The notes beneath the pieces are model-generated. The model was not told where the DNA came from. It made no database searches and worked only from the letters and a program-made list of their open reading frames with translations. A stretch of DNA of 64,000 nt from an uncultured Pirellulaceae bacterium (lineage in GTDB: Bacteria > Planctomycetota > Planctomycetia > Pirellulales > Pirellulaceae): NCBI GenBank assembly GCA_937921995.1, contig CAKZVF010000055.1, forward strand, positions 25,783 to 89,782, in the 5' to 3' direction. Every line of letters begins with the position of its first letter. Positions within the stretch are counted from its first letter, which is position 1. A program made the translations under genes and the position numbers. Shown in pieces: positions 23,984 to 34,358 of this stretch.

Positions 23984-26900
23984 ATGCTAAAGGCACTTGA
24001 GCTCAGTGGCTTCAAGAGCTTTGCTGAAAAAACTCGATTCGAGTTTCCAGCGGGCATCACCGTTGTCGTCGGCCCTAACGGTTCAGGGAAGTCGAACATC
24101 GTCGACGCCATCAAATGGGTGCTGGGCGAACAAAGCGCCAAAAGCCTACGCGGCAAGGACATGTCCGACGTCATCTTCAAGGGCTCCGGCGGCCCCAACG
24201 GACGACGTCCCGCCAACGCGGCTCAGGCCACGATCGTGCTGGAGAACGAGAATCGTCAATTCGACTTCGACGCCGACGAAGTGCACGTCAGCCGACGAGT
24301 CTACCGCAGTGGCGAAACCGAATATCTGATCAACGGCCAAACCAGTCGGCTCAAGGACATCCGCAACATCTTTCGCGGCACCGGCGTCGGCACTGACGCG
24401 TACAGTCTGATCGAACAGGGGAAGGTCGAACGCCTGCTTCAGACCAACGCCAAAGACCGCCGCGCGATTTTTGAAGAAGCCGCCGGCATCAGCCGTTTCA
24501 AAGCGAAAAAAGTCGAGGCTCAGCGCCGTCTGGCACGTGTCGAGGCAAACCTAATCCGTCTGGCCGACATCGTCGAAGAGGTCGGCAGTCGATACCGCAG
24601 CGTTAAGGCTCAAGCGTCCAAGGCCGCGCGATACAAAGAGTACTCCGACCGCCTCAAAGACCTCCGCACCTTCGTCGGCATGAAGGACTGGCGCGATTAC
24701 TCTCAGAAAATGGAAACGGCGAACCAACAAACGGCCGGGTTCGCCGAAGAGACCACCGCCCTCAAAGCGAAACTCGAATCGCAATCAAAACGGGTCGAAG
24801 ATTCCGAAGCGGCGCTGGAAAAGATCCTCAACGATCTTCAAGCCAAACAAGAAACGTCTGCCAAAATTCGTGAACAGCAAACGCAAACGCAGGCTCAGCT
24901 GGAACTCAACCAGACGCGCGTTAGTGACCTTGATGGACGTGAGGCGCAACTGGCCTCTCAGCTGACCCGCACTGAAAAATCATCGACCGAACTAACGAAT
25001 CTGATCCAGTCGCTCGCCAAAGAGCTGGAAGATGCGGAGATAAAATACCGCGACGCGTCGACCGAACTGGAGACGCTGGAATCGCAACACCAAAACGCCG
25101 ATCAGAAACTGGTCGAACTTCGATCCAGCAATGAATCGCGGCGCACAAAATACAGCGCTTTGATGACCATGATCGGTGAGATCGGTCGGCTGGTCAGCGG
25201 CGGCGAATCCCAGATATCCAGCCTCACCGCGGTCACCGAAAAGTCTCAGGACGCGGTTAAGCGATTGACGGCATTGGTGGCCGAACATGAAACGGCCTCC
25301 ATTGAATCCAAGCAACAGATGGAGGCCCTGCAGCGCGAAGCCGAATCCAAAGACAGCGATTTGAAAAAGGCGCGGGAGGAATTCGAAACCACCAAACAGA
25401 ACCTCGAAGGACGCAAGAATCGTCTGGCCGAACTGACCAGCAAACACGCCGGCATGTCCGAACGATACGAGGTCATCCAAGAACTGGAAAAATCGCTGGC
25501 CGGCGTCAATGCGGGTGCGGTCCAGTTACTGAACAAAGTCAAAACTTCCAACGAGGGCTATCTCAGCGAAATCGTGGGGCTCGTTGCCGACCTGGTTCAA
25601 GTCAACGTCCAACACGCCGGTATCGTCGACGTCGCGCTGGGGGAAACGTCACAGTACATCGTGGTTGACGGCCACCAAATGGTGGACCTGATGGCGGCAG
25701 AAAAACTGCAGGTCGACGGCCGCGTAGGTTTGATTCAACTCAATGATCCAACCACCTTGGGTGCTGATCCCCAGGTGAACGTCAATGGAGCTTCCGGCAT
25801 CATCGGACGCGCCGATCGTTTGGTGCAGGTCGAATCGACCTACGTTGATTTCGTCAAACGTATGCTCGGCGGCACTTGGATCGTCAAGACGCTCAACGAC
25901 GCCTTGGCGCTGCAAAATGGGCAAGGCAAAGGGGCTCGATTTGTGACCTTGGACGGCGAAATCGTGGAAGCCGATGGTACCGTCGTGGTCGGGCCCAAAG
26001 CTGTTTCTGCAGGCATCGTTTCGCGCAGGAGTGAACTGCGGGCGCTGAAGTCGTCGCTGGAAAAACTTGACCAAGAGATCACCGAAGTCCGCGCACAGGT
26101 CAAAACGGAAACCAATTCGCAAAAATCTGCCGACAAAGCGATCCAAAAACTGATCGGTGAAAATTCGGAACTCGCCTCGACATTGTCGGAGCTAAAGGCC
26201 CAAACCTCCAACAGCGAAAAACAGTTAAAGCATTACCGCAGCGAACTGGACAAGACAGAAGCGGAATACAACGAAGCCAATTCCCAACTACAAGCGGCCA
26301 ATCTGAAAATCGCCACCGATCGGCAGAGCCTTGGGGAGCAGGAGCTTCAAGTGGCGGCGTTGAACCAATTGATCAACGGCGATCAAAACATCCTCAGCGA
26401 GACCGAAACATTACGCAAGGAGCTGGAACGCAAAACGACCGCGTCAAAAGTTCAGCTGGCGAAATGGGAGCAGCAACTTCACGATCTCGAACAACGACGA
26501 GGCCAGGCGCAGACGCAGTCCGAAGACCAAACCCAGCAACTGGAACAGATCCAACAGCAGATTGACGCCGACCAAGAGGCGCGAAAGACGGCTCAAGAGA
26601 ACATCGAATCCGCAAATAAAGCGCTGGCCGAACTGAAGGTACAGCAGGAGTCATTGGCCGATGAACTTGAGGCGCTGACCAAGAAACGATTGGAGGCCGA
26701 CGCGGAAAGACGCAAGGTCGCGCTGGAACTGACCGAACAACGTGATGGCCTCCGCTTGATCGAGGAGAAGGCTCATCAAGCCAAACTTCAGATTGATCAA
26801 TTGACGATGCAGCGGCAGCAATTGGCCGAACGACTTCAGGAAGATTACGGCATCGAGATCGCTTCGTCGGAGCTTGACGAAACGCTGACGTCGTTGCCGG

Positions 26901-27622
26901 ACGAGGATTTGCAAAAGCGCGAAGAAATCGACGCTGAGATTTCGACGTTGAGGAAAAAATTGGGGCAGATTGGTTCGGTGAATATTGATTCGCTGGTCGA
27001 ACTGGAAGACCTTGAGGCTCGTTATACGAAGATGGACGGGCAGTATCAGGATCTTGTTCAGGCCAAGGAGACGCTGGAAAAGATCATCGTCCGCATCAAC
27101 GCCGACAGCCGCAAGTTGTTTGTCGAAACGTTAGAAGCGATTCGCCAGAACTTTCAAAAACTGTTTCGTCAGACCTTTGGCGGCGGACACGCCGATATCA
27201 TTTTGGAGGAAGGCGTTGATCCGCTGGAGGCGGGCGTCGAGATCATCGCCACGCCGCCTGGCAAACCCGAGTTCAACAACAGCTTACTCAGCGGTGGTGA
27301 GAAGGCGCTGACGGCAGTGTCGTTGCTGATGGCGATCTTCCAGTTCCGCCCAAGTCCGTTTTGCGTTTTGGACGAAGTCGACGCGCCGTTTGACGAAGCG
27401 AATATTGGGCGGTTCATCGACGTACTCAAAAGTTTCCTGGGTTGGACAAAGTTTGTGATCGTCACTCATTCTAAGAAAACGATGACTGCCGCGACGACGC
27501 TGTACGGCATCACGATGCAGGAATCCGGCGTGTCCAAACGCGTCAGCGTGAGGTTCGAAGACGTCAGCGAAGACGGGCACATTTCCGATGACGCCATCAA
27601 CCGCGACGAAGACGCCGCGTAG
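23984..27622 (+). CDS. smc: Chromosome segregation protein SMC
   Basis: The full-length condensin ATPase, 1212 residues, which organises and segregates the chromosome with ScpA and ScpB. The N-terminal head has Walker A VVGPNGSGKSNIVDAIKWVL (~residues 30-49). Two long coiled-coil arms rich in Glu, Gln, Lys and Ala enclose a hinge at about 520-670 (EIVGLVADLVQV, DGRVGLIQLND). The C-terminal head has the signature NSLLSGGEKALTAVSLL (~1102), Walker B FCVLDEVDAPFDEAN (~1126) and the H-loop FVIVTHSKKTM. The length and the domain order are normal. scpA and scpB are not in the window. The next gene starts 37 bp downstream and may be co-transcribed. Confidence 0.97.
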   Translation: MLKALELSGFKSFAEKTRFEFPAGITVVVGPNGSGKSNIVDAIKWVLGEQSAKSLRGKDMSDVIFKGSGGPNGRRPANAAQATIVLENENRQFDFDADEVHVSRRVYRSGETEYLINGQTSRLKDIRNIFRGTGVGTDAYSLIEQGKVERLLQTNAKDRRAIFEEAAGISRFKAKKVEAQRRLARVEANLIRLADIVEEVGSRYRSVKAQASKAARYKEYSDRLKDLRTFVGMKDWRDYSQKMETANQQTAGFAEETTALKAKLESQSKRVEDSEAALEKILNDLQAKQETSAKIREQQTQTQAQLELNQTRVSDLDGREAQLASQLTRTEKSSTELTNLIQSLAKELEDAEIKYRDASTELETLESQHQNADQKLVELRSSNESRRTKYSALMTMIGEIGRLVSGGESQISSLTAVTEKSQDAVKRLTALVAEHETASIESKQQMEALQREAESKDSDLKKAREEFETTKQNLEGRKNRLAELTSKHAGMSERYEVIQELEKSLAGVNAGAVQLLNKVKTSNEGYLSEIVGLVADLVQVNVQHAGIVDVALGETSQYIVVDGHQMVDLMAAEKLQVDGRVGLIQLNDPTTLGADPQVNVNGASGIIGRADRLVQVESTYVDFVKRMLGGTWIVKTLNDALALQNGQGKGARFVTLDGEIVEADGTVVVGPKAVSAGIVSRRSELRALKSSLEKLDQEITEVRAQVKTETNSQKSADKAIQKLIGENSELASTLSELKAQTSNSEKQLKHYRSELDKTEAEYNEANSQLQAANLKIATDRQSLGEQELQVAALNQLINGDQNILSETETLRKELERKTTASKVQLAKWEQQLHDLEQRRGQAQTQSEDQTQQLEQIQQQIDADQEARKTAQENIESANKALAELKVQQESLADELEALTKKRLEADAERRKVALELTEQRDGLRLIEEKAHQAKLQIDQLTMQRQQLAERLQEDYGIEIASSELDETLTSLPDEDLQKREEIDAEISTLRKKLGQIGSVNIDSLVELEDLEARYTKMDGQYQDLVQAKETLEKIIVRINADSRKLFVETLEAIRQNFQKLFRQTFGGGHADIILEEGVDPLEAGVEIIATPPGKPEFNNSLLSGGEKALTAVSLLMAIFQFRPSPFCVLDEVDAPFDEANIGRFIDVLKSFLGWTKFVIVTHSKKTMTAATTLYGITMQESGVSKRVSVRFEDVSEDGHISDDAINRDEDAA

Positions 27623-27659
27623 CCCTCGCCGCTGAAACGGTTCGGGGCTCAGGTTCACA

Positions 27660-28487
27660 TTGGCATCGACACAGTTACCATTCTCTCAGGACTTAGAATT
27701 GAACCATTCGCTGGACAACGCCGCATCTCCCGCAAAGCAATTCAGTTTGCTCACGCTCGTCGTAATTTTTCTGGGCGTCGCCGTCGCATTGGCCTACACC
27801 GTGAACGTGCCCGCGATTCCCGGACAGCCCAATCCGACCGATTCAACTTGGAAGTTTGTGTTCAAGCTGCAAACATTCGTGACAGTGTTCTGCTGTGTTG
27901 TTGGGTTAGTTCTTGTTTTGAACCATTGGACCAAGGCAAAGCAGTTTGCAGTTCATCCGGGACACTTGTTTACTCTGGCGTCCGGGATCGGCTTCCTCGC
28001 CTATCGAGCCGTCGACCAATGGTACACTATGCATTTCTTAAATCTTGAGTCGCTTCAACAAGAGCCAACGTGGGATCTTTTGCGACAATGGCGATACACT
28101 TCGATTGGAGTTATGGGATTCTCGGCCCTGCTGTTGTCTATTGGACTATTTCGATACTCGTGGCATTGGCGAACCGTCTTCGGGTTGGCCTTCTTCCAAC
28201 ATATCGCAATCGTTTACTCGATTTGGCTATTTCTACAACATGCTAACCCGGCCAAAACCGTTGAGCATCAGCAACTGGTGTTGGTGAATTCAATTGTCAC
28301 GTATTCGTACTTTGCGGTTGGTATTGGGATCTTGATCGCGTGTGTCATTGATCGACTGCGAAAGCACAAACGCGACCGACTGCATTGGTTCGGACTAACA
28401 ATCTGGCTGCTTATTACGTTGCTGCCAATCATCCTGTTAAAGATTGGCCTGCGATACCTGTCACCGAGCGACTTGATCGGGATTTAG
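27660..28487 (+). CDS. Integral membrane protein of unknown function (7 TM)
   Basis: A 275-residue protein with seven predicted membrane helices, beginning with FSLLTLVVIFLGVAVALAYTV and ending with LTIWLLITLLPIILLKIGL. Several His, Trp and Tyr residues lie at helix ends, but no heme, metal or transporter motif can be named. The ~30 residues before the first helix are polar and probably cytoplasmic. The start used is TTG at 27660; no ATG occurs before the first helix, so the start is uncertain. The gene follows smc closely, which may reflect only read-through. Base use looks like its neighbours. Confidence 0.65.
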   Translation: MASTQLPFSQDLELNHSLDNAASPAKQFSLLTLVVIFLGVAVALAYTVNVPAIPGQPNPTDSTWKFVFKLQTFVTVFCCVVGLVLVLNHWTKAKQFAVHPGHLFTLASGIGFLAYRAVDQWYTMHFLNLESLQQEPTWDLLRQWRYTSIGVMGFSALLLSIGLFRYSWHWRTVFGLAFFQHIAIVYSIWLFLQHANPAKTVEHQQLVLVNSIVTYSYFAVGIGILIACVIDRLRKHKRDRLHWFGLTIWLLITLLPIILLKIGLRYLSPSDLIGI

Positions 28488-28563
28488 TTTCGGAGTTGTC
28501 ATGAAGTTTGGGACGCAAGTTTGTGGTTGGTTCCTTGCAATCAATAATCAGTGGTAACGCTTC

Positions 28564-28779
28564 CTACTTGTGCCCTTCAATGCGATCCAAAATGGCATCC
28601 ATTGCGTCCAATTCGGTGTAGTACATCGCGCTGGGGTCGATGCCTCGATCGTCTAAGAACTTCAATCGTTCCTCAACGACTTTGAACTCGGCGACCCAAG
28701 GAAGGAAAACGCACCAAATTAGTCCAACGCAAACGGCGGCTAAGCAGAAGCGGATTCGAGATTTAATTTTTGACGCCAT
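28564..28779 (-). CDS. Small single-pass membrane protein downstream of yeiH-like gene
   Basis: A 71-residue protein. The N-terminus is basic (MASKIKSRIRF), followed by one membrane helix (CLAAVCVGLIWCVFLPWV) and an acidic soluble helix (VVEERLKFLDDRG, LDAMDAILDRIEG). By the positive-inside rule, the tail is expected outside. A Shine-Dalgarno-like GAAGG precedes the ATG. It begins 18 bp after the stop of the YeiH-type transporter gene on the same strand, so the two are probably one operon and the protein may be a transporter partner. I do not recognise a family. Confidence 0.65.
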   Translation of the reverse strand: MASKIKSRIRFCLAAVCVGLIWCVFLPWVAEFKVVEERLKFLDDRGIDPSAMYYTELDAMDAILDRIEGHK

Positions 28780-28797
28780 GACGCACCTTCGCCTTTA

Positions 28798-30207
28798 CTA
28801 AATGAAGTCCCGGAATAAAACGCCAAACATCAAGTACGCCATTGCCAAAGTCAAAATCAGATTCAAAGTTTGCCCGCACAGGTATAACACCAGTGGCTTG
28901 CCACCTCGCATGTAGGGAGCAAGTGCGCTGAATTTTGTCTCCAGTCCAATGGAGACAAACGCGATGCAGAACAGCCAACCGCGAAAGGTCTTGGTCGAGC
29001 CTTTGATCATGCTATCCACGAGTTCAGGTCCATGATTCATAATCGAATGCAACAGCGAAAAAAGAATCGAAGCAGCAATGAACCCCAGCACAAATCGCGG
29101 GAAGCGTTTCCAAATCTCTGAAACGCCGGGACGCGTGCCCGAGTCATCCTTTTCGACGTAGGTGACCCAATAAGTCGCGATTCCAAAGGCAGAGACGCCA
29201 ATCAAAATGTTTTGAATCATCTTAACCGTCGCGGCAACCTCAAGCGCTCGGTCGCCAAGGGTAGCGCCCGCTGCTGCAACAGCACCCGTTGCGTCGATCG
29301 TGCCTCCCATCCACGCACCAGCAATCACTTCGTCCATGCCAATGGCTTTGATAACGATCGGCAGCACCACCATCATGATGACGGTGAACGACAGCGACAT
29401 TCCAATTGCCAGCGTCAGTTCTTCCTTTTTGGCTTTACAAGCCGCTGCCGCAGCGATCGCCGCCGATACACCGCAGACGGACATGTCGGCCGAGATCACC
29501 ATGTTTAGCGACCGAGACTCCATCTTCAGAATCTTTTGGCCGAAGATGTAGGTGCTGATCAAAACGATGGGCGTGACGATCCAAGCCACGCAGACACCCG
29601 GAAGGCCAAGTGCCAACAGGCGTGACATAAGAACTTCCGCCCCTAGCAACACCAGCCCCGTCTTGATGAAGAACTCAGTTCTAATGGCCGGTTTCATAAA
29701 CGATGGTGTGCCAATGGTGTTCGAGATAATCAAACCAACCATCAAGGCCCACAATGCGTATTCAAGGTTGTACGACTTAACGACACTTTGCGCGGCCAAC
29801 ACATAGGCCAGCATCGCTAAAGCAAACACGAGCGCGAACCCTTTTAAAAACTGCAATCCGCTGCCACGTCCATCGCGGAACCGAACTCCGATGGTCAGCA
29901 AAAGTCCCAACGCCAGAAAGCTTCCAAGTACGCCCGTGATTGATGAGTAGTTGGCGACACCGGCATCGCTGTTGGTGACGAGCGAGTCGATCGGACTGCT
30001 TGTCCATTTTGCGGGTTTGGCAATCCAAGGTTTGAGCGGGTTGACGGCTTTGACTGAGCCTTCTGCTTGCCCGCTGCCAAAATCTGACGCCATCCACACA
30101 CCAGCGAATGACACGGCCAGCAAAATAGCGGCACACAACACCGCCAACCAATCATCTGAGATCCTTGGAGCCTTGGGGTTTTCAACTGGAGGGTCTGCGG
30201 TCGCCAT
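28798..30207 (-). CDS. YeiH-family putative sulfate exporter-type membrane protein
   Basis: A polytopic membrane protein of 469 residues in the YeiH/UPF0324 family, annotated elsewhere as putative sulfate exporters on limited evidence. Family segments are [46 protein letters not shown] and [19 protein letters not shown]. It is longer than usual (~340) because of an N-terminal helix and an additional periplasmic-type loop before ~residue 95. The link to sulfate is suggestive given the sulfotransferases in the window, but they are 25 kb away and the link is not shown. A small membrane protein gene follows at once. Confidence 0.88.
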   Translation of the reverse strand: MATADPPVENPKAPRISDDWLAVLCAAILLAVSFAGVWMASDFGSGQAEGSVKAVNPLKPWIAKPAKWTSSPIDSLVTNSDAGVANYSSITGVLGSFLALGLLLTIGVRFRDGRGSGLQFLKGFALVFALAMLAYVLAAQSVVKSYNLEYALWALMVGLIISNTIGTPSFMKPAIRTEFFIKTGLVLLGAEVLMSRLLALGLPGVCVAWIVTPIVLISTYIFGQKILKMESRSLNMVISADMSVCGVSAAIAAAAACKAKKEELTLAIGMSLSFTVIMMVVLPIVIKAIGMDEVIAGAWMGGTIDATGAVAAAGATLGDRALEVAATVKMIQNILIGVSAFGIATYWVTYVEKDDSGTRPGVSEIWKRFPRFVLGFIAASILFSLLHSIMNHGPELVDSMIKGSTKTFRGWLFCIAFVSIGLETKFSALAPYMRGGKPLVLYLCGQTLNLILTLAMAYLMFGVLFRDFI

Positions 30208-30315
30208 CAGAATGTTTCTGTATTGAAAATATTGTAAATAGAAAATGCAAAAGTGATATTTGGCGATGGGTTTGCCGTCGCTTTGTCAGCCTCTCAAATT
30301 TTTGCATAACGTAGT

Positions 30316-30392
30316 GCCGGTTCCTGCCGGCCGATTGTGTGATTTACCGGTGGCAGGTGTCTGACGATCGGCTCGGCCGGTGGGAACCGGCC
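30316..30392. repeat. Inverted repeat of the GGCCGGTGGGAACCGGCC family
   Basis: The left arm GCCGGTTCCTGCCGGCC (30316-30332) pairs with GGCCGGTGGGAACCGGCC (30375-30392). The same two arms form the hairpin at 16040-16095, with a different spacer. It lies ~110 bp upstream of the YeiH-type gene start. Confidence 0.75.
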
Positions 30393-30442
30393 CTAATTGT
30401 GGTGACCGGTCTTACATGTGGTGATCGTTCAATGGAACTGCC

Positions 30443-30625
30443 GGACTCGGGGCCTCGTCCACTACGGTGGTTGTGAGTATCACTGTTTAACGGCAAGCCG
30501 GAAGGCGTCGGTGTTTGGTGGTGCAAACGCGGTCGCCTGCCGGCTAGTCGTTAAACATTTTGGTTTTCTGTTTTGCGGATTTTGAGTTTAATGGAAGTGC
30601 CGGACTCATGGCCTCGTCCACTACC
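30443..30625. repeat. Composite repeat: 72 bp hairpin (copy 2) flanked by GTAGTGGACGAGGCC copies
   Basis: The hairpin (30485-30556) has the same termini GTTTAACG...CGTTAAAC and the same loop as copies 1 and 3; its left arm has several changes (GGAAGGCGTCGG). It is bracketed by two copies of the dispersed repeat in the same orientation (30443-30465, 30602-30625). The stop codon of the metalloprotease gene (30621-30623) lies inside the right copy. No gene is seen in 30208-30620. Confidence 0.82.
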
Positions 30626-31442
30626 GTTTCAATTTTTGCAGGTGCTCTAGCAACCGTTGGTTAGGGTCGTGGACCAGATGGTGAACTTTCGCGGTCCAAG
30701 CGACGCCCGTTTTGTTTTGATAGCGCTGCATTTGCGAACGCACCAGCGCCGCGGTGTGATCCTCGGACAATAAAAAGTGTGTCCACAGCCACGCTTCGGC
30801 GTAATCCGTCTGCGTCAACTTCGTCGGGTCGTACAAACTCTCCATCCGCCCCAGCGATGGCGTCCATGACGCTTGTTCGAATGCCTCGGACAAATGTTGA
30901 ACGTGAGCCCAATTTAATCCATCGGTCCCAGGGCCGACTTCGAAATACTCGGCCAGCCCTTCGTCAATCCAAAGCGGCAACGATGGCGCGACGCTATGCA
31001 GGTAACCGTGCGTCACCTCGTGCCGCAGATCCTCTGCGGCGCGGTCTCCCCAAACGGCGTAAACGTTCAGCATCGAATCGCTCTTCACAAAGAACGCGCG
31101 TCGATCGGCAAACGCTGCATTGGACTTCGACATGAAATTGCCGAACGAATCTCGGTCACGGAAAAGATAGACGTCGATCGGAATCCGAGCAAAAGAAAAC
31201 GTCAGCCCGGTTAACTCAGCCAGTCTCAGCTTCTGATCGCCCAACTCTTCAATCAGCGGGTGGTCCAACGGCAACGCAAAATCTGAATGGATGCGCAGTT
31301 CGTCGCTGGCGATAATCTCATTGTCGTCGAATCCGCGACCAACCATCGGTGAACTGCAACCAACGAAGCTTTGGCAACTCGCAACCACCAAAAAGCAGCC
31401 AATGACAATGCATTGTTTCAAATTGGCAGGGGAAAGTTTCAA
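30621..31442 (-). CDS. Putative zinc metalloprotease lipoprotein (peptidase MA-like)
   Basis: A 273-residue exported protein. The N-terminus has a hydrophobic core ending in a lipobox-like VVASC, so it may be a lipoprotein. The catalytic motif is HEVTH (in DLRHEVTHGYLH, ~residue 143), and the third zinc ligand is probably the Glu of WIDEGLAEYFE, 18-24 residues later, as in gluzincins of the peptidase-MA/DUF1570 type. The C-terminal ~90 residues are helical (AEAWLWTHFLLSEDHTAALV), normal for this group. The substrate is unknown. It is divergent from the DUF4175-like gene, with 220 bp between starts. Confidence 0.8.
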   Translation of the reverse strand: MKLSPANLKQCIVIGCFLVVASCQSFVGCSSPMVGRGFDDNEIIASDELRIHSDFALPLDHPLIEELGDQKLRLAELTGLTFSFARIPIDVYLFRDRDSFGNFMSKSNAAFADRRAFFVKSDSMLNVYAVWGDRAAEDLRHEVTHGYLHSVAPSLPLWIDEGLAEYFEVGPGTDGLNWAHVQHLSEAFEQASWTPSLGRMESLYDPTKLTQTDYAEAWLWTHFLLSEDHTAALVRSQMQRYQNKTGVAWTAKVHHLVHDPNQRLLEHLQKLKR

Positions 31443-31662
31443 TTTTTGAAATCAATCTGAGAAAAGAAATTTTGCAAAAACACGACGCAGGCCGGACGTG
31501 ACCACGATCGAATACAGTAGCAAATATTGTCGTTTCCCAGAACATCAATGCGCAGCGGCACGTTCTTCTTGGAGCGTAGCACTCCTTCGCATTTTGATCG
31601 AAAATCACTAACATACGTTCCGGCAGTTCACTCACCAGTTCACCCAGAGTCACCTTCGGTCG

Positions 31663-34098
31663 ATGTCATCGTCTTCGCCTAAAATTGAAAGCACCAACAT
31701 TCGGCGGCTGCTGTCAGCGGTGCGATGGCGCATCCGATGGTTGGTGTTGCTGGAGGGGATCGCACTGGCGTTGATTTGCTTCGTGGTGCTGTTTTGGATT
31801 GCGCTGGCTGCGGATTACCTGCCGGTCAAATTTGGATTCGAGGAACTTTCCAAGACCGCCCGGACGATTATCTTGGCCGTCAGCGGTTTGGCCCTGCTGG
31901 TTATCTTTTATTCTACGATTCTCAAACGCATTTTTGTCTCGCTTCACGATCGCAGTTTGTCGTTGCTGGTCGAACAGAAGCACCCCCAGTTCGCCGAAAG
32001 TTTGATCACGACCGTTGAATTCGAATCCGGCAAGAGCGAGCTAAGTCAGCAACCGTCCTTGCTGGAATTATCGCGCGAGAAAGCCAACCGGCTGGCCGCC
32101 GACGTCGACGCGCAATCGGTGCTCAATGATTCGCATGTGCGGCGATACGTTTACGGGGCAGGCATCGCGCTGCTGTCGCTGATTGTTTTTGCGATTGCCA
32201 GCCCGACGGCGGTGCGGACGGCGTTCGCGCGGTTGTATGTGCTGGATCAGCAACGGTGGCAGCGCGAGAGCCAACTGCAGTGGGTGGCTTTGAAAGCAGA
32301 GTATGATGCGCCTGTTTCGGGTATCCCCGAATTCGACCAGCCCATCGCCCCGATCGAAGCCCCCCCCGGGCAGCCGACGACGCTACGCGTGGCCAAGGGG
32401 ACGACGCTGAATCTGACGATCAGAGCGCGGTCATCCGACCGGCTACCAACCGGCAACGCGCCGCCCAAAAAACTGCCTCGGTCGTGCAAACTTCACTTCG
32501 AAACCGCTGACGGTAATTACGGCAGCCAAACACTGAACAAAGCCGGCGGCGTTCGTGAGGGTTGGCAGACGTACCGTTTACAAGGTGCTCCGCTGTCTGC
32601 CATGACCAAGGACCTTTCTTTCTCGATACTCGGCGGAGATTTTCGCTTGGGCCCGTACCGCATCTCTGTCGTTGATGAACCGATCGTCACCCAAACGGAG
32701 CTGGACTGCGAGTTTCCCAAATACATGCAAGACGAAAACTCGATGCGGGGCAGCGCTCGAACGATTTCGTGGCTGGGGAAAACTGAATTGCCGTTTGGGA
32801 CTGAGATCAACATGCGTGTCGCCTGTAGTAAGCCACTTCAAAAGGTCTACGTCGTGGACAACCAATCCGCTGGCGATGATGACTCCGACGAAACAGACGC
32901 AGCCGAACCGGCCTATCAGATGGCCACGATCACGGATACAGGGTTCGAATTCGCCATCGACGAATTGGTAGACTCAACCGCGATTCAGTTTTACATGGTC
33001 GACACCGACGGCATTTTGTCTCAGACGCCACACACGGTGTCCATTTCACCCATCGCCGATCAACCGCCGGTTGTGGAAGCGGTTTTGGTCGGAATCGGAT
33101 CCTCGATCACGCCCAGCGCGGTCCTGCCGATTCGGGGAACGGTTGAAGACGACTACGATGTCGACGCGGTGTGGATGGAAATAGAAACGCCCGTCACCGA
33201 TACGCTGCGCACCGACGTTGCGTTCACTAGAGCCGGTGATTTGGAAGCCAGTTTTGATTTCCAAGAGATGGCGATGATGGAAGGCGGGTTTGTGCTGCCG
33301 ACGTCGGGGGCTGAGATTTCTTTGGTGACCAAGGCGTCGGATCGTTTTGATCTGGGTGACCGAGCGCACGTCGGGATCGGCGACGCCTATACCTTAACCG
33401 TGGTTTCGGCAGCCGAATTACTGCAGATTTTGGAGCAGTTGGAAGTCGGTCAACGGAAACGGTTGGAGCTGATTTTCAACGAGGTCTCAGACGTGCGGGA
33501 ATATCTGATTCGCACTCGCAAACAGAACCAGCGTTCACCGATCGAACTCCAACCGGGCGAAACCTCTGCGTCCGCCAGCCCAGACGTCGCCGACGATTCT
33601 GACCAGCACACACAGCAGCGGAACGACCTCCGCAAATTGTTTGCTCAACGTGCTATTTTGCAGATCGACAAATCTTCCAAGGAGATCATTGGCGTTGCGG
33701 AATCGTTTGACGACATTCGGTTGCAGTTGATCAACAATCGCGTTGATTCCGAAGACCGAAAAATTCGATTGGCGAAGAAGATCGTGGCACCCTTGCGCCA
33801 GATCCCCGCCGGCGTGATGACGGAGTTGCGTGCGGTGGTGACGCAACTAGAAAACGCCCTGCAGCCGCAGATGAATGAATCGACCGATGCCAACACCTTC
33901 GGCCTGACCGAATCTGCGATTCAGTTGACCGACAAAACGCTGATCGCGATCGACGACGTGCTGTCGATCTTGGTCAAGTACGAAACACAGAACGAGTTGC
34001 TGGACATCGTTCGCCGGATGATCGCCGAACAAGAAGAGTTGCTGGACCAGACCAAGAAACTGCGTCAACGCGAAGCGTTTGATGATCTTTTTGAGTAG
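31663..34098 (+). CDS. Large DUF4175-like membrane protein
   Basis: An 811-residue protein with three N-terminal membrane helices (LLEGIALALICFVVLFWIAL, TIILAVSGLALLVIFYSTIL, YGAGIALLSLIVFAIASP). The rest, beginning at ~190, is a long periplasmic-type region: beta-rich Ig-like segments (YRISVVDEPIVTQTELDCEF, VVEAVLVGIGSSITP) and a C-terminal helical stretch (ILEQLEVGQRKRLELIFNEV). This arrangement matches large planctomycete proteins resembling DUF4175, often found beside MoxR-type ATPase and VWA genes; those genes are not present here. The role is unknown. The ATG start directly precedes a basic segment suitable for the inside. Confidence 0.7.
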   Translation: MSSSSPKIESTNIRRLLSAVRWRIRWLVLLEGIALALICFVVLFWIALAADYLPVKFGFEELSKTARTIILAVSGLALLVIFYSTILKRIFVSLHDRSLSLLVEQKHPQFAESLITTVEFESGKSELSQQPSLLELSREKANRLAADVDAQSVLNDSHVRRYVYGAGIALLSLIVFAIASPTAVRTAFARLYVLDQQRWQRESQLQWVALKAEYDAPVSGIPEFDQPIAPIEAPPGQPTTLRVAKGTTLNLTIRARSSDRLPTGNAPPKKLPRSCKLHFETADGNYGSQTLNKAGGVREGWQTYRLQGAPLSAMTKDLSFSILGGDFRLGPYRISVVDEPIVTQTELDCEFPKYMQDENSMRGSARTISWLGKTELPFGTEINMRVACSKPLQKVYVVDNQSAGDDDSDETDAAEPAYQMATITDTGFEFAIDELVDSTAIQFYMVDTDGILSQTPHTVSISPIADQPPVVEAVLVGIGSSITPSAVLPIRGTVEDDYDVDAVWMEIETPVTDTLRTDVAFTRAGDLEASFDFQEMAMMEGGFVLPTSGAEISLVTKASDRFDLGDRAHVGIGDAYTLTVVSAAELLQILEQLEVGQRKRLELIFNEVSDVREYLIRTRKQNQRSPIELQPGETSASASPDVADDSDQHTQQRNDLRKLFAQRAILQIDKSSKEIIGVAESFDDIRLQLINNRVDSEDRKIRLAKKIVAPLRQIPAGVMTELRAVVTQLENALQPQMNESTDANTFGLTESAIQLTDKTLIAIDDVLSILVKYETQNELLDIVRRMIAEQEELLDQTKKLRQREAFDDLFE

Positions 34099-34358
34099 CC
34101 AAGAGCTCGGTCTTTACATCCGGTGTGCATCAAGCAGTTCGTCGGGGCCGTTTCGCCAAACGAACGGGAAAACCAATGTTTTCAGCCGCTCAATCTAACG
34201 AATCCCCAAGTCAGCAAACGTCACTCCGAGCTTGATCGCTACAGACTGCCTGATTGCTCTTCCCGCCGTCACTGAGTTTTCCTTCAAAATCGTTGCAATT
34301 GACAACCATTTGATTAAGTTTAACTCGTTTTAAATTTGCAAATCTGAGGGGATGATCA

